From an uncultured Muribaculaceae bacterium (GTDB lineage: Bacteria; Bacteroidota; Bacteroidia; Bacteroidales; Muribaculaceae): a DNA stretch of 30,771 bases. The stretch lies in the NCBI GenBank assembly GCA_910584185.1, contig CAJTYC010000021.1, positions 1 to 30,771 on the forward strand. The letters run 5' to 3'. Below are positions 16,195 through 24,853 of the stretch, piece after piece. Within the stretch, counting starts at the first letter, position 1; each line of letters opens with the position of its first letter. The notes beneath the pieces are model-generated. The model was not told where the DNA came from and ran no database searches. It saw nothing but the letters and a program-made list of their open reading frames with translations. A program made the translations under genes and the position numbers.

Positions 16195-17553
16195 ATGACA
16201 GAACTGAATAAGAGCGACAACATAGAGCCGGCAGAACAAGGCACTAAAGAAAAGAGAAGGCGCACACCATGGGCATGGATCCCCACGCTTTATATTGCAG
16301 AGGGACTCCCCTACTTCGCGGTGAACGTGCTGACCGTGCTGATGTATACCAACCTCGGCATAGGGTTGGCCGAGATGGCCTTCTACACCGGCTGGCTCTA
16401 CTTGCCCTGGGTGATAAAGCCATTCTGGAGTCCGTTTGTCGACTTGATAAAGACCAAACGCTCATGGACACTCGCCATGCAGCTGCTCATCGCCGCCACA
16501 ATGGGTGCTGTCGGCCTGTTGCTCCCCACCTCAATGTTTTTTGCCGGCACACTGATTTGCTTCTGGTTGATGGCATTTTTCTCCGCCACACACGATATCG
16601 CTGCCGACGGCTACTACATGCTCGAACTTGACAGCCATGAGCAGGCTGCTTATGTGGGGGTGCGCTCCACCTTCTATCGCATAGCGAGCGTGATAGGGCA
16701 AGGGGGGCTCGTGATTATGGCAGGCAAGCTCGAGACCGGCTTGGGCGATGTGCCTTTGGCCTGGAGCATCGTATTCCTCACGCTGTCAGCTTTCTTCTTA
16801 GGAGTGTTCGTATGGCACCTCTGGGCCATGCCCAAGGCCAAGAGCGACAAGCCCACCCCGGGAGTCACGCCCAAGACAATCGTGCGCGACTTCGCCATGA
16901 CATTCGTCACATTTTTCGGCAAGCCACACATCTGGTCGGCGCTTGCCTTCATGCTGCTATACAGACTCCCCGAGGCACTCTGCGTAAAACTTGTGCAGCC
17001 ATTTCTCAAAGCCTCCATAGCCGACGGAGGGCTGGGTCTGAGCACCACCGAGATAGGATTCGTAAACGGCACAGTGGGAGTCGTGGCTCTGCTTGCCGGC
17101 GGCATATTGGGCGGCATCGCGATATCGCGCGGAGGGCTTAGGCGCTGGCTCTGGCCCATGGCGTTGAGCCTCACGCTCCCATGCGTGTTTTACTGCTTGC
17201 TCGCCATGATGCAGCCCGACAACTTTATAGTGATATGCACAGCCATCGGCCTCGAGCAATTTGGCTACGGATTCGGCTTCACCGCCTTTATGCTCTACCT
17301 CATATACTTCAGCCGAGGCGAGAGCCAGACTTCGCACTATGCCTTCTGCACCGCCTTCATGGCCTTGGGCATGATGCTGCCCGGCATGGCGGCCGGTTGG
17401 CTGCACGATGTGTTGGCAAGCTACGACCTGTTCGGCATGGGAGGGCCGCAAGGCTACGTCAACTTCTTCTGGCTCGTGATGCTCTCTTGCGTGGCGACCT
17501 TCGCCGTGTGCATGAAAGTGAGGATAGACCCAGAGTTTGGCAAGAAACGATAA
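16195..17553 (+). CDS. AmpG-like MFS permease
   Basis: 452 residues with about twelve hydrophobic segments and the AmpG/SLC33-type N-terminus WAWIPTLYIAEGLPYFAVNVLTVLMY and GWLYLPWVIKPFWSPFVD. The signature FFSATHDIAADGYYMLEL, which is characteristic of AmpG-like transporters, is present. AmpG carries GlcNAc-anhydroMurNAc muropeptides from periplasm to cytoplasm. I start at the ATG at 16195 because it follows the aaaacgacaata motif directly; an upstream TTG overlapping the previous stop is less likely. The neighbouring amidase-like and SpoIID-like genes support a muropeptide substrate. The gap to the next gene is 27 bp. Confidence 0.9.
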   Translation: MTELNKSDNIEPAEQGTKEKRRRTPWAWIPTLYIAEGLPYFAVNVLTVLMYTNLGIGLAEMAFYTGWLYLPWVIKPFWSPFVDLIKTKRSWTLAMQLLIAATMGAVGLLLPTSMFFAGTLICFWLMAFFSATHDIAADGYYMLELDSHEQAAYVGVRSTFYRIASVIGQGGLVIMAGKLETGLGDVPLAWSIVFLTLSAFFLGVFVWHLWAMPKAKSDKPTPGVTPKTIVRDFAMTFVTFFGKPHIWSALAFMLLYRLPEALCVKLVQPFLKASIADGGLGLSTTEIGFVNGTVGVVALLAGGILGGIAISRGGLRRWLWPMALSLTLPCVFYCLLAMMQPDNFIVICTAIGLEQFGYGFGFTAFMLYLIYFSRGESQTSHYAFCTAFMALGMMLPGMAAGWLHDVLASYDLFGMGGPQGYVNFFWLVMLSCVATFAVCMKVRIDPEFGKKR

Positions 17554-17580
17554 ACCGACGGCTACAATCAGTTCGCGAAT

Positions 17581-19914
17581 ATGAGGAGATTAAAGAGAGC
17601 GATGGGAATAATGCTGGTGGGAATGGCCATGTGGTCATGCTCGCCCACCCGGCATGTGCCCATGGGCCAATATCTGCTCGACGATGTGATGATAACTATC
17701 GACGACTCCACCAAGGCGCTCAACAGGCAGGAGATGATGACCTACGTGCGCCAGCGTCCCAACAACCGCATGCTGCATATGGCCAGACTCAGGCTCGGCC
17801 TCTACAACATGAGCGGCAATGACTCCACCAAATGGTGGAACAAATGGGTGCGCAAGCTTGGCGAGGCGCCGGTGATATACTCCAAAGAATCGACAGCGTC
17901 AGACTCCACACAATTGCTCAGGGCGATGCGCAATGCAGGTTATCTGGGGGCAACGGTGAGCGTGGACTCCATGTTCGACAAGCAGAGGCGCAAGATAAAG
18001 CTCAACTATGGGCTTCACCCCGGAGCGCCGCATGTTGTAGACACCGTGATATATGAATTTCCCAACGACACGCTGCGGCAACTCGTGATGCGCGACTCCG
18101 ACAGGTTTGTGATACGCAGGGGCAGCCGAATCGACCGCAACGAACTCGAGAGCCAGCGCGAATGGATCACCGAGAGGCTCCGCAACCGTGGCTACTGGGC
18201 ATTTTCAAAGGAATTCATATCGTTCAACGCCGACACCACAGCCGGCTCCAAAGGTGTAGAGCTGACCATGAAGCTCAACCCGCCATATGAGGCCACCAAT
18301 AGCGATAACATATCGACTCACCAAAGATATTTGGTGCGAAACATCACATACATCACCTCATACGACAACACCGCCGACATGCCGCTGCGCAGCTACGTGG
18401 CCAACGACACCGTGCATTATAAAGATATCACAATACTCTACGGCGAGAAGAAATATCTGCGCCCATCGGTGCTTTATGAGAACTGCTTCCTGAAGAGCGG
18501 AGAGCCATTCAGGCAGCGCGACGTAGACAATACCTACGAGGCCTTAGGCAGGCTGCAGATAGTCAAATTCTCACAAATAAGGCTTGTGCCGGCCGGCAAA
18601 ATCGGAGACACCGGGCTTGTGGATGCCTACATATTGCTCAGCCCCAACCGTTCGCAGGCCATCTCGCTCGAGCTTGAGGGCACCAACTCGGAGGGGGACT
18701 TGGGGGTGGCGGCAGCGATCAATTACACCCATCGCAACGCATGGAAAGGGTCAGAGACATTCAACGCTAAGCTGCGAGGCAGCTATCAGGCCATAACCGG
18801 GAAGCTCGAAGGCTTCATACACAACCGCTTCATGGAATATGGACTTGAAACCTCCATAACATTTCCCAAATTCAAGGCACCGCTGCTCAAAGAGAGATTC
18901 AAGCGACGCATCAAGGCCTCGACCGAGCTGCACCTCTCCATGACCTATCAGGAACGGCCGGAGTTCACACGCATCATATCGACAGCCGGCTGGAGCTACC
19001 GATGGACACGCCGCAACTCACGCTACCGATACACGCTGACCCCAATCGACATCAACTACGTGTACCTGCCCAACAGCATAGGTGACTTCCTCGACAAGAT
19101 AGCTCCCGACAACCCGTTGTTGCGATACAGCTACGAAGACCACTTCATAATGCGGCTCGGCTTCAACTTCTACTACACCAACAAGCGGCGACCGCAGCAA
19201 TACAATCCCCGCCGCATGAAAGACATAGTGACGCTGCGCGTACAGACCGAGACAGCGGGCAACCTGCTCTTCGGCATAAGCCGCGCCGTGAATCATCAAA
19301 GGCACTTTCACGAGCATCCCTACAAGGTGTTCGGCATCCGCTATTCGCAATACTTTCGCGTGGATGGAGACTTCTCGTATCTCCACACCTTCGACCGGCG
19401 CAACGCCATAGCCTGCTATGCCGGCCTGGGTGTCGGTGTGCCTTACGGCAACAGCTATGTGCTGCCGTTCGAGAAGCGATTTTACGGCGGCGGGGCCAAC
19501 GGCGTGCGGGGCTGGGATGTGCGCACCTTAGGGCCGGGGCGTTATCCGGGCACCAACTCCATAAGCGACTTCATGATACAGTGCGGTGACATACGCATGA
19601 ACCTCAGCCTGGAATATCGCGCCAAGCTCTTCTGGGTGGTTGAGGCCGGCCTCTTTGTCGACATGGGCAATATATGGACCATACGCGACTACAAAGACCA
19701 GCCTTATGGAGCATTCCGATTCAACTCATTCTACAAGGAATTCGCGGCTGCCTACGGACTCGGCATACGCCTCGATTTCAACTACTTCCTGATAAGATTT
19801 GACTTGGGCATGAAGGCGCACAATCCGGCCATGGGCGAGGAGCCGTGGCCGCTGATTCACCCTCGCTGGCATCGCGACCACTCATTTCACTTCTCCATAG
19901 GATATCCATTCTGA
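17581..19914 (+). CDS. BamA/TamA-family outer-membrane lipoprotein (TamL-like)
   Basis: 777 residues. The N-terminus MRRLKRAMGIMLVGMAMWSC followed by SPTRH is a lipoprotein signal with Cys20, which is typical of TamL, the Bacteroidota lipoprotein version of TamA. POTRA-like repeats fill roughly residues 25-330 (QLLRAMRNAGYLGATVSVDS; WITERLRNRGYWAFSKEFI). A 16-strand Omp85 barrel follows, with FYGGGANGVRGWDVRTLGPG (the RGF/RGW insert of the family) and a final aromatic strand HFSIGYPF. It would assist insertion or secretion of outer-membrane or surface proteins. It is last in the co-directional envelope operon; a small hairpin TCCTAT/ATAGGA (19941-19961) lies beyond its stop. Confidence 0.9.
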   Translation: MRRLKRAMGIMLVGMAMWSCSPTRHVPMGQYLLDDVMITIDDSTKALNRQEMMTYVRQRPNNRMLHMARLRLGLYNMSGNDSTKWWNKWVRKLGEAPVIYSKESTASDSTQLLRAMRNAGYLGATVSVDSMFDKQRRKIKLNYGLHPGAPHVVDTVIYEFPNDTLRQLVMRDSDRFVIRRGSRIDRNELESQREWITERLRNRGYWAFSKEFISFNADTTAGSKGVELTMKLNPPYEATNSDNISTHQRYLVRNITYITSYDNTADMPLRSYVANDTVHYKDITILYGEKKYLRPSVLYENCFLKSGEPFRQRDVDNTYEALGRLQIVKFSQIRLVPAGKIGDTGLVDAYILLSPNRSQAISLELEGTNSEGDLGVAAAINYTHRNAWKGSETFNAKLRGSYQAITGKLEGFIHNRFMEYGLETSITFPKFKAPLLKERFKRRIKASTELHLSMTYQERPEFTRIISTAGWSYRWTRRNSRYRYTLTPIDINYVYLPNSIGDFLDKIAPDNPLLRYSYEDHFIMRLGFNFYYTNKRRPQQYNPRRMKDIVTLRVQTETAGNLLFGISRAVNHQRHFHEHPYKVFGIRYSQYFRVDGDFSYLHTFDRRNAIACYAGLGVGVPYGNSYVLPFEKRFYGGGANGVRGWDVRTLGPGRYPGTNSISDFMIQCGDIRMNLSLEYRAKLFWVVEAGLFVDMGNIWTIRDYKDQPYGAFRFNSFYKEFAAAYGLGIRLDFNYFLIRFDLGMKAHNPAMGEEPWPLIHPRWHRDHSFHFSIGYPF

Positions 19915-19996
19915 CGTTTTATACGTTAATATAATGTCTCCTATTAGGACTGGATAGGAAGCTGAAAAATTCAAAACTGAATAAAAGACTCCCGAC

Positions 19997-20638
19997 ATGA
20001 AGACATTCGTGATATTTGACCTCGACGGCACATTGCTCAACACCATCTCCGATCTCGGCAACGCCTGCAACTACGCATTGAAGAAGAAAGCGCTGATGGA
20101 GCACCCGTTGTCATCATACAACTACATGGTGGGCAACGGCATACGCAAGCTGATGGAGCGTGCGGCCCCCGATGCCTCCGAGGGTATGATTGACAGCCTG
20201 CTTTGCGACTTCAGGGAATATTATGATGAGCATTGCACCGACACCACGAAGCCATATCCCGGCATACCGGAACTGTTGGCTTCACTGAAGGAGCGCGACG
20301 TGAAAATAGCCGTGGCGACCAACAAATATCAGAAGGCGGCCGACAAGATCATCAGGCACTTCTTCCCCGACATCGACTTTGAGGAGATACATGGCGAACA
20401 ACCCGGCTGCCCGCGCAAGCCGGACCCGTCGATAATCTTCGCGATATTGGGCGACCACCCCACCCCGAAGCAGCAAGTGCTGATGGTGGGCGACTCGGCG
20501 GTAGACATAGAGACGGCGCGCCGGGCCTGCGTGGACTCCGTGGGAGTGACCTGGGGGTTCCGCCCCGTGTCGGAACTGCGCAAAGCCTGCGCCGTAAACA
20601 TCGTCTCCTCGCCCGACGAAATCCTCAGCCTGCTCTGA
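19997..20638 (+). CDS. HAD-family phosphatase, phosphoglycolate phosphatase type
   Basis: 213 residues. HAD motif I FDLDGTLLNT (Asp8, Asp10), motif II in VKIAVATNKYQ, motif III Lys in CPRKPDPSI and motif IV VGDSAVDIETA are all present, with a helical C1 cap between motifs I and II. This matches Gph/PGP-like enzymes, which dephosphorylate 2-phosphoglycolate or similar small substrates in the cytosol. Many relatives are promiscuous, so the substrate is uncertain. The 82-bp gap upstream leaves open whether it belongs to the envelope operon. It is the last gene of the GC-richer part of the window. Confidence 0.88.
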   Translation: MKTFVIFDLDGTLLNTISDLGNACNYALKKKALMEHPLSSYNYMVGNGIRKLMERAAPDASEGMIDSLLCDFREYYDEHCTDTTKPYPGIPELLASLKERDVKIAVATNKYQKAADKIIRHFFPDIDFEEIHGEQPGCPRKPDPSIIFAILGDHPTPKQQVLMVGDSAVDIETARRACVDSVGVTWGFRPVSELRKACAVNIVSSPDEILSLL

Positions 20639-20656
20639 CCCAAGACGCAATATAAT

Positions 20657-20702
20657 GTGGGAGTAATCACAATATTCATACGAAAAATGTGATTACTCTC
20701 AC
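20657..20702. terminator. Hairpin after the HAD gene, probable terminator
   Basis: GTGGGAGTAATCACA (20657-20671) pairs with TGTGATTACTCTCAC (20688-20702) with one mismatch across a 16-nt loop, followed by acttttcat. The tail is only moderately T-rich, so it may be a weak terminator or simply a stable boundary hairpin. Confidence 0.55.
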
Positions 20703-20806
20703 ACTTTTCATACTTAGAGCCCATCACACAAAAATGGCGGTCGCGGGGGGGAGAACCTCTGGGCGTTACCTGCAATCGCGGACGGTTGTACAACCCGACA
20801 CTAAGG

Positions 20807-20823
20807 GAGGGCACTGAAAAAGT
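20807..20823 (+). repeat. IS-end-like 17-mer, second copy
   Basis: GAGGGCACTGAAAAAGT is identical, in inverted orientation, to 35-51. Here it points toward the truncated Abi remnant that begins some 60 bp later, as if an IS inserted and was then mostly deleted together with the 5' part of that gene. No transposase sequence is left. Confidence 0.4.
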
Positions 20824-20883
20824 CTCTCTCATACGCCACTTCGGATTTTTCCCAATAAACCGCGTTCTACCCGAACCCAACGC

Positions 20884-21120
20884 TACAATAACACATATAT
20901 ATTCCAAGAACTTGATTACATCAACAATCTGCGCAACCGTATTTCCCACCACGAACCTATATGTTTTGTTACAGGTGCCGGGCGCACAACTATTGATACT
21001 TTCTATGCGACCAACCGCTATTCTCGCATAATTACCCTTTTGCAGTGGCTTGACATTGACAGCCCATCTCTTCTCTATGGATTAGGGGACGTAATGAGCA
21101 TTTGCAACAAGATTAAAAGT
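20884..21120 (+). pseudogene. C-terminal remnant of an Abi-like HEPN protein
   Basis: An open frame without its own start reads YNNTYIFQELDYINNLRNR, then ISHHEPICF, then IITLLQWLDID and LLYGLGDVMSICNKI. The R-N-x(3)-H motif (RNRISH, 20932-20949) followed by HEP is the HEPN RNase motif found near the C-terminus of Abi-like (Abi_2/AbiD/F class) proteins. The N-terminal two thirds are missing. The frame is bounded by a stop at 20815-20817 and an IS-end-like sequence upstream, and continues without a stop into the methyltransferase remnant. It is an inactive leftover of an abortive-infection gene. Confidence 0.6.
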
Positions 21121-21743
21121 CACCTCTCTTTTTTGTGCTGCGGCGGCATGGATTTAGGTCTGCTCGGCGGTTTTGACTATCTTGGTCAAAACTACCCCGA
21201 ACTTGACTTTGAAATAGTCAAGGCCATAGATAACGACCCTTATTGTACGCAGATATACAATCATAACTTCAGCCACATTGCGAAGTTATGGATGTTCGTA
21301 GTTTGGAGATTTCCAAACTATCTGATTTCGATGTTCTCATCGGTGGCTTCCCTTGTCAGTCATTTTCCATATCCGCTCAGAATCCTCCTCGCCTTGGCTA
21401 TAAAGACGAACGCGGTATGTTGTTCTTTGAGATGGTTAAAATCCTCAAAGAAAAGAAACCGCGCTTCTTAATAGCAGAAAACGTCAAAGGGTTGTTGTCT
21501 GCCAACAAGGGAAAGGCGTTTCCTATGATTATTCAAGAGTTCGAGAGAGCCGGATACCATATAAAATTCAAACTATTCAACGCTTCTGAGTTCGGGGTTC
21601 CTCAAAAGCGAGAGCGCGTTATCATTGTAGGATTTAGGGAATACTCCGACTATGCCCATTTCTCTTTCCCGAAACCGACAACCCTTTTTAATAAGGTCCC
21701 ACTTAGGAAAAATTCACATCGGGAATATCCTTTCTGTCAATGA
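21094..21743 (+). pseudogene. Frameshifted, truncated cytosine-5 DNA methyltransferase
   Basis: Two frames together spell the first half of a Dcm-type enzyme. Frame one gives motif I (SFLCCGGMDLGLLGGF) and motif II (KAIDNDPYCTQIYNHNF). Near 21280-21290 the reading shifts, and frame two gives motif IV with the catalytic Cys (DVLIGGFPCQSFSISA), motif VI (FLIAENVKGLL) and motif VIII (GVPQKRERVIIVGF). A second shift probably lies near 21700. The target-recognition domain and motifs IX-X are absent. No cognate endonuclease is seen. This is a decayed restriction-modification or orphan methyltransferase gene, fused to the Abi remnant at its 5' side. Confidence 0.85.
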
Positions 21744-21926
21744 TTTGAAACAGCTATCTCCGCTAAGTCCAACGTTTGAACCTTGTATAGACTTCTGCGT
21801 TCTTCGGAAATTTGCGTCCGACCTCGGCCACAATTTCGCTGTCGTCACACGATGCTCTTCATCTTGTCGCTGCAAATATAACGGATTTTACGAATCCATA
21901 GTGCAAGTGGAAAGTTGAAAATTCCT
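21744..21926. other. Junction between the decayed patch and the minus-strand operon
   Basis: No convincing gene. On the minus strand there is a promoter-like TATATTTG (plus 21873-21880) followed by an ATG at 21862 that hits a stop after five codons. A neighbouring frame reads CDDSEIVAEVGRKFPKNAEV and ends shortly after, so a frameshifted small gene is possible. No clear terminator for the minus-strand operon was found. Confidence 0.3.
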
Positions 21927-23327
21927 TCACAATTTGGATAACTCGTCTATGAGGGCTGGGCGGCGTGGTGTTCTTGTCCTCTGCTCGATTATAATTTTGT
22001 CGGCTTCAGATTTGCCTCCGTATTTTATTAGATTGCGCAGCAAGCCCACTCCTTCACGATATGAGTCGCGATTGGCGGCTCTCTGGAAAAATGCTTTCAC
22101 CGCAGACGTGTATAGCTTGATGATTTCATCCTTGTATAGTTTCTTTACTTCCTTAGGAGCGTCGTCAATATTGTAGGTTGAAGGATTCTTGCGGAGGTAA
22201 TCCATATACTTATCCCACATTTTTTCTTGAGTGAAGATATATAGCAGACGCACAGTATCTCGTTTCCCTTGCGCCTCGCTGATCAAAGTCTCGACATATT
22301 TGCTCCATTCGCTATGGGCAATAAGGTCTTTCAATGTCGAATACATAGTTTCCATTGAATATTCCTTTTCTCCCCAGCGTCTTTCGTGGAAAAAGAAATA
22401 TCGAGCTACCTGAAGCATATTCACCTTGTCGTTGGTTTCGCGATAGACTTTATATTCCCACTTCCGCCAGTCTGAAACCAATCCTACCAATTCGGCATCA
22501 TGATTCACTCCGTCCTTGGCAAGTCGGAGCACTTCTTCGTAATCTCCTTTATCCCATGCCATCTGCAAAAGTCGCTTGCGGAAGTCTGGATTGGAAACGT
22601 TATCATACATGAATTTGCATTGTTCTTCTGGCGTCCCGCATTTCGACATAAGTTCGAGTTTGTACTTTTGTGCTGTCTGAGCATCATACTTCGCACTCCA
22701 ATCATCACCATGTGGCTTGATTGCATCCAAAACTCTGAAAATCTTGTTTTGCCTTTCCAGAGTATCGGCAAACTCGATAGCCATTTCCATCCAATCCCAC
22801 CACCAATCCCATCCTTTGAGGTCTTCTTCGTTGAAATGAGTCAATGCCATTTCGAATATTTCTGATTTGATTTGTTCCGGCAATGATTCCTCTTCACATA
22901 GCTGGTGCCACATCTGGAAGCATTCATCTACTATACCACCGAGTTCTCCAGCACTGTCGTCACCACTGTTAAGAATATCATCACCGGCAGCTGCGACTCC
23001 TGACAATACAGCAATCGCGACCTCCCACTGCTGGTTTGCCATAGCATCAGCGGCTTCATCAAGAATACGACAAACCGCACGATTGAAATCGAATGTAGCA
23101 CGATATTCGATATAGCCATGCCGTCCGGCATAATCCTCAATCAAATCCTCGACCCGTGATGTATATGTCTTCGGATTGGGTTTAAACAATGTTCCTGCTC
23201 CGAGTGCAAGGAACCTATCCCGCAACTGTCCGTCATTTGCACATTCCTTACGTATGAAGTTTGCAAGCTGCTTCTTGTCGAGTTTGGACAGAAGTAGTTC
23301 CACGTTATCTGTTTTCTTCTTTGCCAT
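21927..23327 (-). CDS. All-helical protein resembling the C-terminal part of SWIM-finger proteins
   Basis: 466 residues, rich in Glu, Lys, Trp and predicted helices, with no signal peptide or membrane segment. The stretch around residues 60-145 (YIEYRATFDFNRAVCRILDE, DDSAGELGGIVDECF) and the repeated helical hairpins behind it recall the TPR/HEAT-like C-terminal part of bacterial SWIM zinc-finger proteins; the SWIM Cys/His finger itself is missing. This assignment is from memory of family features and is tentative. It is the last gene of the five-gene minus-strand operon, 11 bp after the AlbA_2 gene. SWIM proteins are known partners of SNF2-type helicases, which fits the helicase two genes away. 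A scaffold or target-binding role is inferred. Confidence 0.6.
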   Translation of the reverse strand: MAKKKTDNVELLLSKLDKKQLANFIRKECANDGQLRDRFLALGAGTLFKPNPKTYTSRVEDLIEDYAGRHGYIEYRATFDFNRAVCRILDEAADAMANQQWEVAIAVLSGVAAAGDDILNSGDDSAGELGGIVDECFQMWHQLCEEESLPEQIKSEIFEMALTHFNEEDLKGWDWWWDWMEMAIEFADTLERQNKIFRVLDAIKPHGDDWSAKYDAQTAQKYKLELMSKCGTPEEQCKFMYDNVSNPDFRKRLLQMAWDKGDYEEVLRLAKDGVNHDAELVGLVSDWRKWEYKVYRETNDKVNMLQVARYFFFHERRWGEKEYSMETMYSTLKDLIAHSEWSKYVETLISEAQGKRDTVRLLYIFTQEKMWDKYMDYLRKNPSTYNIDDAPKEVKKLYKDEIIKLYTSAVKAFFQRAANRDSYREGVGLLRNLIKYGGKSEADKIIIEQRTRTPRRPALIDELSKL

Positions 23328-23338
23328 TGTCTTCGATT

Positions 23339-24838
23339 TTATTCATTGACTTTCCATTCCCCATTCTTGTTTGCGCCTTTCCGACTAAGTCTTCCGTTTT
23401 CTTGAAGTCGGTTAGTTATTTTGATTACCCCTCGCTTTGTCATTTTTATCAATGAGGCAACTTTCTCCAGTGTTAAAGAGGGATAAGATTTGAGCAACAT
23501 CAAAACTTTGGTTTCTGATGAACTATTGGTGAATTCCGGCGTACTCGCAAGAATTTCCGGTGAACTTCCCGGTGAACTATGTTGCTTTTCTGATGAACTT
23601 TCCAGGATTTCTTGTGTACCTTGACCGCTTTGAGGGGCATGACCCTCTAACGATGATTTAGAAGGCCGTTTGAAGGTCACATAAACAAAACCGCCGGCCC
23701 ATCGCCATGTCGGTTCTTCAACTCCTTGTTCGCGACATGCCTCAATGATGCGCTTGGCACCGGTACCCCAGTTCTCAAGCCAAGTGGTGCGATATAGAGC
23801 CTCTGCAATCTTGGGATTATACGGATACGAGTCATGCGGATTCTTGATGGTCTCAGGTGTTATCTCAGGAGGAAAAACACCGGGATTGCCAATTTCGATT
23901 CTGTCATCGTATATGGCTATGCTGTTGGTGAGATTATACCTCTCCCATTGGCGATGGCAAAGTGAATTTATGAGAGCCTCTCGTAAGGCTTTGTATGGCA
24001 CCTCAAGTCTCTCCTCGCGTTGAAGGCTGTGATTTGTTATCCTGCCGCTGAGATTAAGATGCTTGAAAAAGAACGCCATCCCGGCATCCAACAAGTCAAA
24101 GAAACTGCCCTCGGCACGTTGGTTATCAATGAATTCATCTTTATCTGTTCCAAGGAAACGTGCGAGTCTGAGTTGAAAATTGGGATATTCATCCACCTTG
24201 TCGGAAAAAAGCATAGCCGCTCCATTTGTCGGCACACCATTCTTCACAAGTTTCCACTTTGACAATATCTCCTCAATCGGCGCCGTCAAAGCACTCGCCG
24301 GAATACGGCCTCCCTCGACACCCATTCGTATGCAACCTTCAATACGCTGCTTGTTGAGATCTTCCATTACAACTCCGTCAGCAGGTTGTAATTCCCAAGC
24401 GTATGACTTCGGTGTATATGCCCGGATGCGCTCGTCATACATATCATGCGGCATAACTTTCGTTGTACTTTCAACCTTATAATAAGGACAACCATGGAAT
24501 GTATGTGGACGTTCGCCCCACACCCAGCCATCGAAGTGCATTGCGATGACCTTATGTCCTGGATGCTCCGGCACATCGACATACTCCACTTGCACATCCA
24601 CTGCCGGTTCCAGTCCGGCGAGAGCCTGCGCAATCTCCTGTTGCGTCTTGTCAGTCACCTCCTGCCCGACAATCTTCAGCGACTTCGGCGCCACACCGAA
24701 AATCAGCCATCCACCCTCCGTATTCAGAAAAGCACACGCCGAGTGCATACCGTCCTTCAGCTCGCCGGTAGTCTTCTTCAGCTCCAGAGTCCGCGACTCA
24801 TCCGCCGCCACCAACGCCCGTATATCTTCGATAATCAT
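23339..24838 (-). CDS. AlbA_2 (Schlafen-like) and GHKL ATP-binding protein with C-terminal winged helix
   Basis: 499 residues. The N-terminal AlbA_2 domain is clear: ESRTLELKKTTGELKDG, then ACAFLNTEGGWLIFGV. The central and C-terminal part is the HATPase_c_4/RecG-like module often following AlbA_2: REALINSLCHRQWERY, EIGNPGVFPPEIT, and TTWLENWGTGAKRIIEACRE. A Ser/Glu/Pro-rich linker (about 395-440, with recurring SSPEIL- and SSSE-like units) leads to a winged-helix end (LTLEKVASLIKMTKRGVIKI). Such proteins are usually called putative DNA-binding or transcriptional regulators; AlbA_2 is related to the Schlafen RNase/nucleic-acid-binding core and is frequent in phage-defence neighbourhoods. It lies 15 bp after the Hsp70-like gene in the same operon. 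Either an effector or a regulator role is possible. Confidence 0.85.
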   Translation of the reverse strand: MIIEDIRALVAADESRTLELKKTTGELKDGMHSACAFLNTEGGWLIFGVAPKSLKIVGQEVTDKTQQEIAQALAGLEPAVDVQVEYVDVPEHPGHKVIAMHFDGWVWGERPHTFHGCPYYKVESTTKVMPHDMYDERIRAYTPKSYAWELQPADGVVMEDLNKQRIEGCIRMGVEGGRIPASALTAPIEEILSKWKLVKNGVPTNGAAMLFSDKVDEYPNFQLRLARFLGTDKDEFIDNQRAEGSFFDLLDAGMAFFFKHLNLSGRITNHSLQREERLEVPYKALREALINSLCHRQWERYNLTNSIAIYDDRIEIGNPGVFPPEITPETIKNPHDSYPYNPKIAEALYRTTWLENWGTGAKRIIEACREQGVEEPTWRWAGGFVYVTFKRPSKSSLEGHAPQSGQGTQEILESSSEKQHSSPGSSPEILASTPEFTNSSSETKVLMLLKSYPSLTLEKVASLIKMTKRGVIKITNRLQENGRLSRKGANKNGEWKVNE

Positions 24839-24853
24839 AATTGCTTCATACGT

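Noticed and set aside
21750..21862. Small frameshifted minus-strand gene behind a TATATTTG box
   Set aside because: The ATG frame stops after five codons and the neighbouring frame has no start; too short to support.
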